Shown in pieces: positions 6,500-9,114 of a DNA stretch of 9,114 bases (positions within the stretch are counted from its first letter, which is position 1; each line of letters opens with the position of its first letter). Position numbers and translations under genes: made by a program. The stretch lies in NCBI GenBank assembly GCA_005879245.1, contig VBLA01000294.1, forward strand, positions 1 to 9,114. Reading direction: 5' to 3'. The notes beneath the pieces were generated by a model. That model was not told where the DNA came from. It was given only the letters and a program-made list of their open reading frames with translations, and ran no database searches. The stretch comes from Deltaproteobacteria bacterium. Lineage in GTDB: Bacteria; Desulfobacterota; Binatia; DP-6.

Positions 6500-9114
6500 A
6501 TGCCCGGTGCCTCCGCCGCAGGGCATCACCTCATGGCTCGGATGCGCACCCCGCTTCGCGTGCTCGCCCTGCTCGGACTGAGCGGCTCGCTCGCTGCGAC
6601 GAACTGCGAGGCGCAGCTTGCAGATGCGCTCTGTGACCCGACGCAGTCGAGCGGCGATACGTGCGTGATCGTCGGGTCGCCCGCGGTGCCGGCGAACGCC
6701 CAGCTCACCTTCACGGCGCCGAGCGTGCGCGTGCGGGGGAGTCTGCACGCCCTCTTCGTCGGGCGATGCTCGCTCGCGCCCGGCACTACCTGCGCCGCGG
6801 ACCCGGACTGTGCGCCGGGATCCTGCGTTCGGACGGCCACGCTCGCCCTCGTCGTGGCGGGGCACTTCAGTCTCGACGCGGGCGCTCGGGTGGACGCCAT
6901 CGGCCGCGCGGCCCCGGGCGACGCGGTCGGTCCGGCCGGAGGAACGATCACCGTGACCGCACGGGACGTCGATGTCGCGGGTACGATCAGCGTCGAGACG
7001 ATCGGTCGCTCCAGCCCTGCTGTGCCGGCTGGCCGTGCAGGCGAGATCGTCGTGAATGCGACCGGAGCGGTGACGCTTGCCTCGACGGCTCAGCTCGACG
7101 CCTCGACGTCGGCGGGAGGTTGCGGGGGGTCCGTCAGCATCGGCGTGCGCCCGTCCCTCCCTGCCACGATCGACGTCGCCAAGGGCGCGACCCTCACCGT
7201 CGAGGCAGCCTCGATGGGGGGCACGATCGAGCTGGAGGCCGGTGCTCGTGTCACCGTGGCGGGCACGCTGCAGGCCTCGAACACGAGCGGCGATCACATG
7301 CGCCCGCGATGCAACGACGGGCAGAAGGGGGGTGGGCGCATCGATGTCGCGGCTGACCACGTCCAGCTCACGGGCAACGCCGGGGCGCAGGGAAATGAAG
7401 CGGGGGGCGGCACGGTTGTGCTCGAAGGAGAGAGCGATGTCAGCATCGACTCGAGCGTCGGGATCACGTCGATCAACGTTTCCGGGGGCGACGTGGACGC
7501 CTTTACTTCTGGCGGCTTCGTCCGTCTGCGCGCGACGGGCGGGAACGTCTCCGTGCGCGGTCGGACCATCAACGCCGCCGGCCAGAGCGCCATATTGGGC
7601 TCTGATGCCGGTGTCTTCGTAATCCTCGCGAGCGGTGTGAAGCGATGTCAGGCGAACGACGCGCCGTGTTCAGCCGACACCGAGTGTGCTCCGGGCGACA
7701 CCTGTCGCGACACCGGCGGTGACGTCCTCGTCGAGGCGCCGCTCTCTGCCGCCGGGGGGGGACGTCGAGGGTTCGGATGCGCAGGATGCGAGATCCAGGG
7801 AACAGGGGCGGTGCAGGTGAGCGGCGCGGTCGACGTCCGTGGCGGCCGGCTGGGTGGGGGTGACGGCGACCTATTGATCGAGGCGGGCGGAGATCTGACG
7901 GTCGGCCCCGGCTCCATCCGGGCGGATGGGGGCAGTGGAGGGTCCATCAACCTCGTGGCCGGGGAGCGCGCCGGCACGGGTTCGGGCGTCGGCGGGACTC
8001 TGAGGATCGCCAAGGGCACGCAGCTCGTCGCCGTCGGGTCACCCTTCGGTGGGACGGTCCGGATTGAAGGCTGCGACGTCGCCATGGAGGCGAACGTCGG
8101 GGTGAGCGTCGACGCGGGCGCGCCCGGCGTGTTCGGGCACCTCGACGTCATCGCGCATCAGGCACTCTCGATCGAGCCGCTCGTGACGTTCTCTGCGCTA
8201 CCAGACGGAGAGGTCACGCTCTCATACCGAACCGAGGCGACGGTCGATCCGCAGGCCGTGTTCAAGCCGCCGCTGTGTCCGTCTTCCACGGCCACGTGCT
8301 CGTTGCTCGAGATGGACCCGACGCTCGCCCCGTGCCCCGTTTGCGGAGACGGCGTACCCGAGGGCCTCGAGGAATGCGACGGTCCCGGCACGTGCCCCGC
8401 GCCCGCGGAGTGCCTCCCACCGGGCGCTCCCGGCCAGTGCACTTGTACCGTGACGTGCGGCAACGGAACCCGGGATCCCGGCGAGCAGTGCGACGGTGCG
8501 GACCTGGGCGGCGAGACCTGTGTGTCGCGCGGCTTTCCGGGTGGGGTGCTCGCCTGCGACGCGGACTGCGAGTTCGATACGAGCGGGTGCACCGCGGCCG
8601 TCTGCGGGGACGGGCTCGTGGCGGCCGGAGAGGTGTGCGACCCCGGCGGCATCGCGGGCAGTCCCCCGAACCTCGGCGGCAAGACCTGCCAGTCGCTCGG
8701 GTTTTCCGCCGGGGGGAGCCTCGTCTGCCTGCCGGACTGCACGGCCGTGGTCACCTCGCCGCACTGCTCGCTCAGCGTCGCACTCCGCTGCCGGACCGCG
8801 GGCGATTGCCCGGCAGCGGAGTCCTGCGTCGCAGGCTGTGTCCAGTGCGGGAACGGCTTCGTCGATATCGACGAGGAGTGCGACGAGGAGGCGGCGAACG
8901 GGAACGCGCCCGACCACTGCCGCGCGAGCTGCCGCCTTCCGAGCTGCGGCGACACCATCGTCGATTCCGGGGAGAAGTGTGACCGGGGAGGAGCGCGCTG
9001 TGTGGGGGGAACGAGCAGCGGCGCATCCTGCTGCACGCAGGCCGATTGTCCGGGCGGGGAGTGCTCGGGCGGTGACTGCAGCGCCAACCGGGACGACGTC
9101 GCCGGGTGCTGCCG
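6500..9114 (+). CDS. Large exported protein: beta-helix-like Gly-rich region plus cysteine-rich repeats (3' end outside window)
   Basis: An uninterrupted frame of 871 codons runs off the window end. The N-terminus is a Sec signal peptide (MARMRTPLRVLALLGLSGSLA, preceded by 11 residues if 6500 is the start). Residues about 120-585 hold some 11-12 imperfect repeats of about 25 residues of the type GG-x-[IV]-x-[IVL]-x-A followed by V-x-G-x-[IV], for example GGTIELEAGARVTVAGTLQA. This resembles a right-handed beta-helix as in filamentous adhesins. Residues 615 onward carry five copies of CG[DN]xx(V/R)xxxEx CD (CGDGVPEGLEECD, CGNGTRDPGEQCD, CGDGLVAAGEVCD, CGNGFVDIDEECD, CGDTIVDSGEKCD). This matches the Myxococcus-type disulfide repeat/DUF4215 family as I know it. 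It is likely a secreted or outer-surface structural or adhesive protein. Alternative starts are 6533 and 6542. No lipobox is present (ATNC has Asn before Cys). Function is inferred from architecture only. Confidence 0.85.
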   Translation, partial: MPGASAAGHHLMARMRTPLRVLALLGLSGSLAATNCEAQLADALCDPTQSSGDTCVIVGSPAVPANAQLTFTAPSVRVRGSLHALFVGRCSLAPGTTCAADPDCAPGSCVRTATLALVVAGHFSLDAGARVDAIGRAAPGDAVGPAGGTITVTARDVDVAGTISVETIGRSSPAVPAGRAGEIVVNATGAVTLASTAQLDASTSAGGCGGSVSIGVRPSLPATIDVAKGATLTVEAASMGGTIELEAGARVTVAGTLQASNTSGDHMRPRCNDGQKGGGRIDVAADHVQLTGNAGAQGNEAGGGTVVLEGESDVSIDSSVGITSINVSGGDVDAFTSGGFVRLRATGGNVSVRGRTINAAGQSAILGSDAGVFVILASGVKRCQANDAPCSADTECAPGDTCRDTGGDVLVEAPLSAAGGGRRGFGCAGCEIQGTGAVQVSGAVDVRGGRLGGGDGDLLIEAGGDLTVGPGSIRADGGSGGSINLVAGERAGTGSGVGGTLRIAKGTQLVAVGSPFGGTVRIEGCDVAMEANVGVSVDAGAPGVFGHLDVIAHQALSIEPLVTFSALPDGEVTLSYRTEATVDPQAVFKPPLCPSSTATCSLLEMDPTLAPCPVCGDGVPEGLEECDGPGTCPAPAECLPPGAPGQCTCTVTCGNGTRDPGEQCDGADLGGETCVSRGFPGGVLACDADCEFDTSGCTAAVCGDGLVAAGEVCDPGGIAGSPPNLGGKTCQSLGFSAGGSLVCLPDCTAVVTSPHCSLSVALRCRTAGDCPAAESCVAGCVQCGNGFVDIDEECDEEAANGNAPDHCRASCRLPSCGDTIVDSGEKCDRGGARCVGGTSSGASCCTQADCPGGECSGGDCSANRDDVAGCC
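6863..8257 (+). repeat. Degenerate Gly-rich beta-helix-like protein repeats
   Basis: The encoded segment contains about 11-12 imperfect units of about 25 residues. Each opens with a Gly-Gly and a short alternating hydrophobic strand: GGTITVTA, GEIVVNAT, GGSVSIGV, GGTIELEA, GGRIDVAA, GGTVVLEG, GGFVRLRA, GDLLIEAG, GGSINLVA, GGTLRIAK, GGTVRIEG. The DNA itself is not obviously repetitive, so the copies are old or selected at protein level. Coordinates are approximate. Confidence 0.6.
8342..9114 (+). repeat. Cysteine-rich Myxo-disulfide/DUF4215-like repeats
   Basis: Five repeat units begin at 8342, 8456, 8603, 8846 and 8945. Each starts CG[DN] and has E-x-CD 9-12 residues later, followed by further cysteine pairs such as CDADCE and CLPDCT. 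Unit length varies from about 33 to 81 codons. The third-to-fourth interval is longest because it includes an extra CRTAGDCPAAESC loop. The array is still running at the window end (CTQADCPGGEC, then DVAGCC). The cysteine spacing implies extensive disulfide bonding outside the cytoplasm. Confidence 0.75.

Noticed and set aside
6593..6607. Possible lipobox (AATNC) at the end of the cysteine-rich protein's signal peptide
   Set aside because: Asn directly before the cysteine does not fit the [LVI][AST][GAS]C rule, so signal peptidase I processing is more likely.
5531..7761. Runs of eight G at 5531-5538 and 7754-7761, inside the two exported-protein genes, as possible phase-variable tracts
   Set aside because: At this GC content a few runs of eight are expected by chance in 9 kb. 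Both frames are intact through the runs, so nothing beyond the runs themselves supports slipped-strand switching.
8158..9087. Minus-strand open frame of 309 codons opposite the cysteine-rich repeats
   Set aside because: Its Pro/Ser/Gln-rich product mirrors the patterned cysteines of the plus strand, where regular CG[DN]...E-x-CD repeats show the real coding sense.

Overview
This is a high-GC window, by eye clearly above 60% G+C, with bacterial genes packed on both strands. The gene content is Gram-negative: an apolipoprotein N-acyltransferase, an NtrC-type sigma-54 activator with a two-component partner, and two Sec-exported proteins. One exported protein carries the cysteine-rich repeat known from Myxococcota and other former Deltaproteobacteria. 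That combination suggests a deltaproteobacterial-type lineage such as Candidatus Binatia/Desulfobacterota or Myxococcota. The placement is an inference from gene style, not from a marker gene.

Layout. Positions 55-3718 (minus strand) form a tight signalling operon read right to left: a polytopic membrane protein with a periplasmic PDZ-like region (2711-3718), a HAMP-type membrane histidine kinase (1454-2705), and an NtrC-family response regulator (55-1449). The gaps are only 4-5 bases. Positions 3737-5266 (plus) encode apolipoprotein N-acyltransferase (Lnt), divergent from the operon with only 18 bases between start codons. Positions 5178-6224 (minus) encode an exported protein of unknown function that converges on lnt. 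Positions 6225-6499 are a divergent intergenic region holding a good sigma-70-type promoter for that gene. From 6500 to the window end (plus, open at the 3' end) lies a large exported protein built of a glycine-rich beta-helix-like region followed by at least five cysteine-rich repeats.

How the genes work together. The membrane protein would sense an envelope signal and pass it to the kinase. The kinase would phosphorylate Asp52 of the regulator, which would activate sigma-54 promoters elsewhere. As written here the kinase is broken: about 30 residues (dimerisation helix 2 and the linker to the ATPase domain) are missing at about 1883-1893, with a frameshift. Lnt also lacks about 30 residues at the start of its nitrilase domain (about 4424-4444), in frame, although its Glu-Lys-Cys triad is intact. 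Two similar-sized losses within 2.6 kb are the most striking anomaly, and they could be real deletions or assembly errors.

I see no tRNA, rRNA, CRISPR array, insertion sequence or phage gene. I do not see a convincing new defence or mobile system. The most novel-looking items are the PDZ-membrane-sensor/kinase/regulator module and the beta-helix/cysteine-repeat surface protein.
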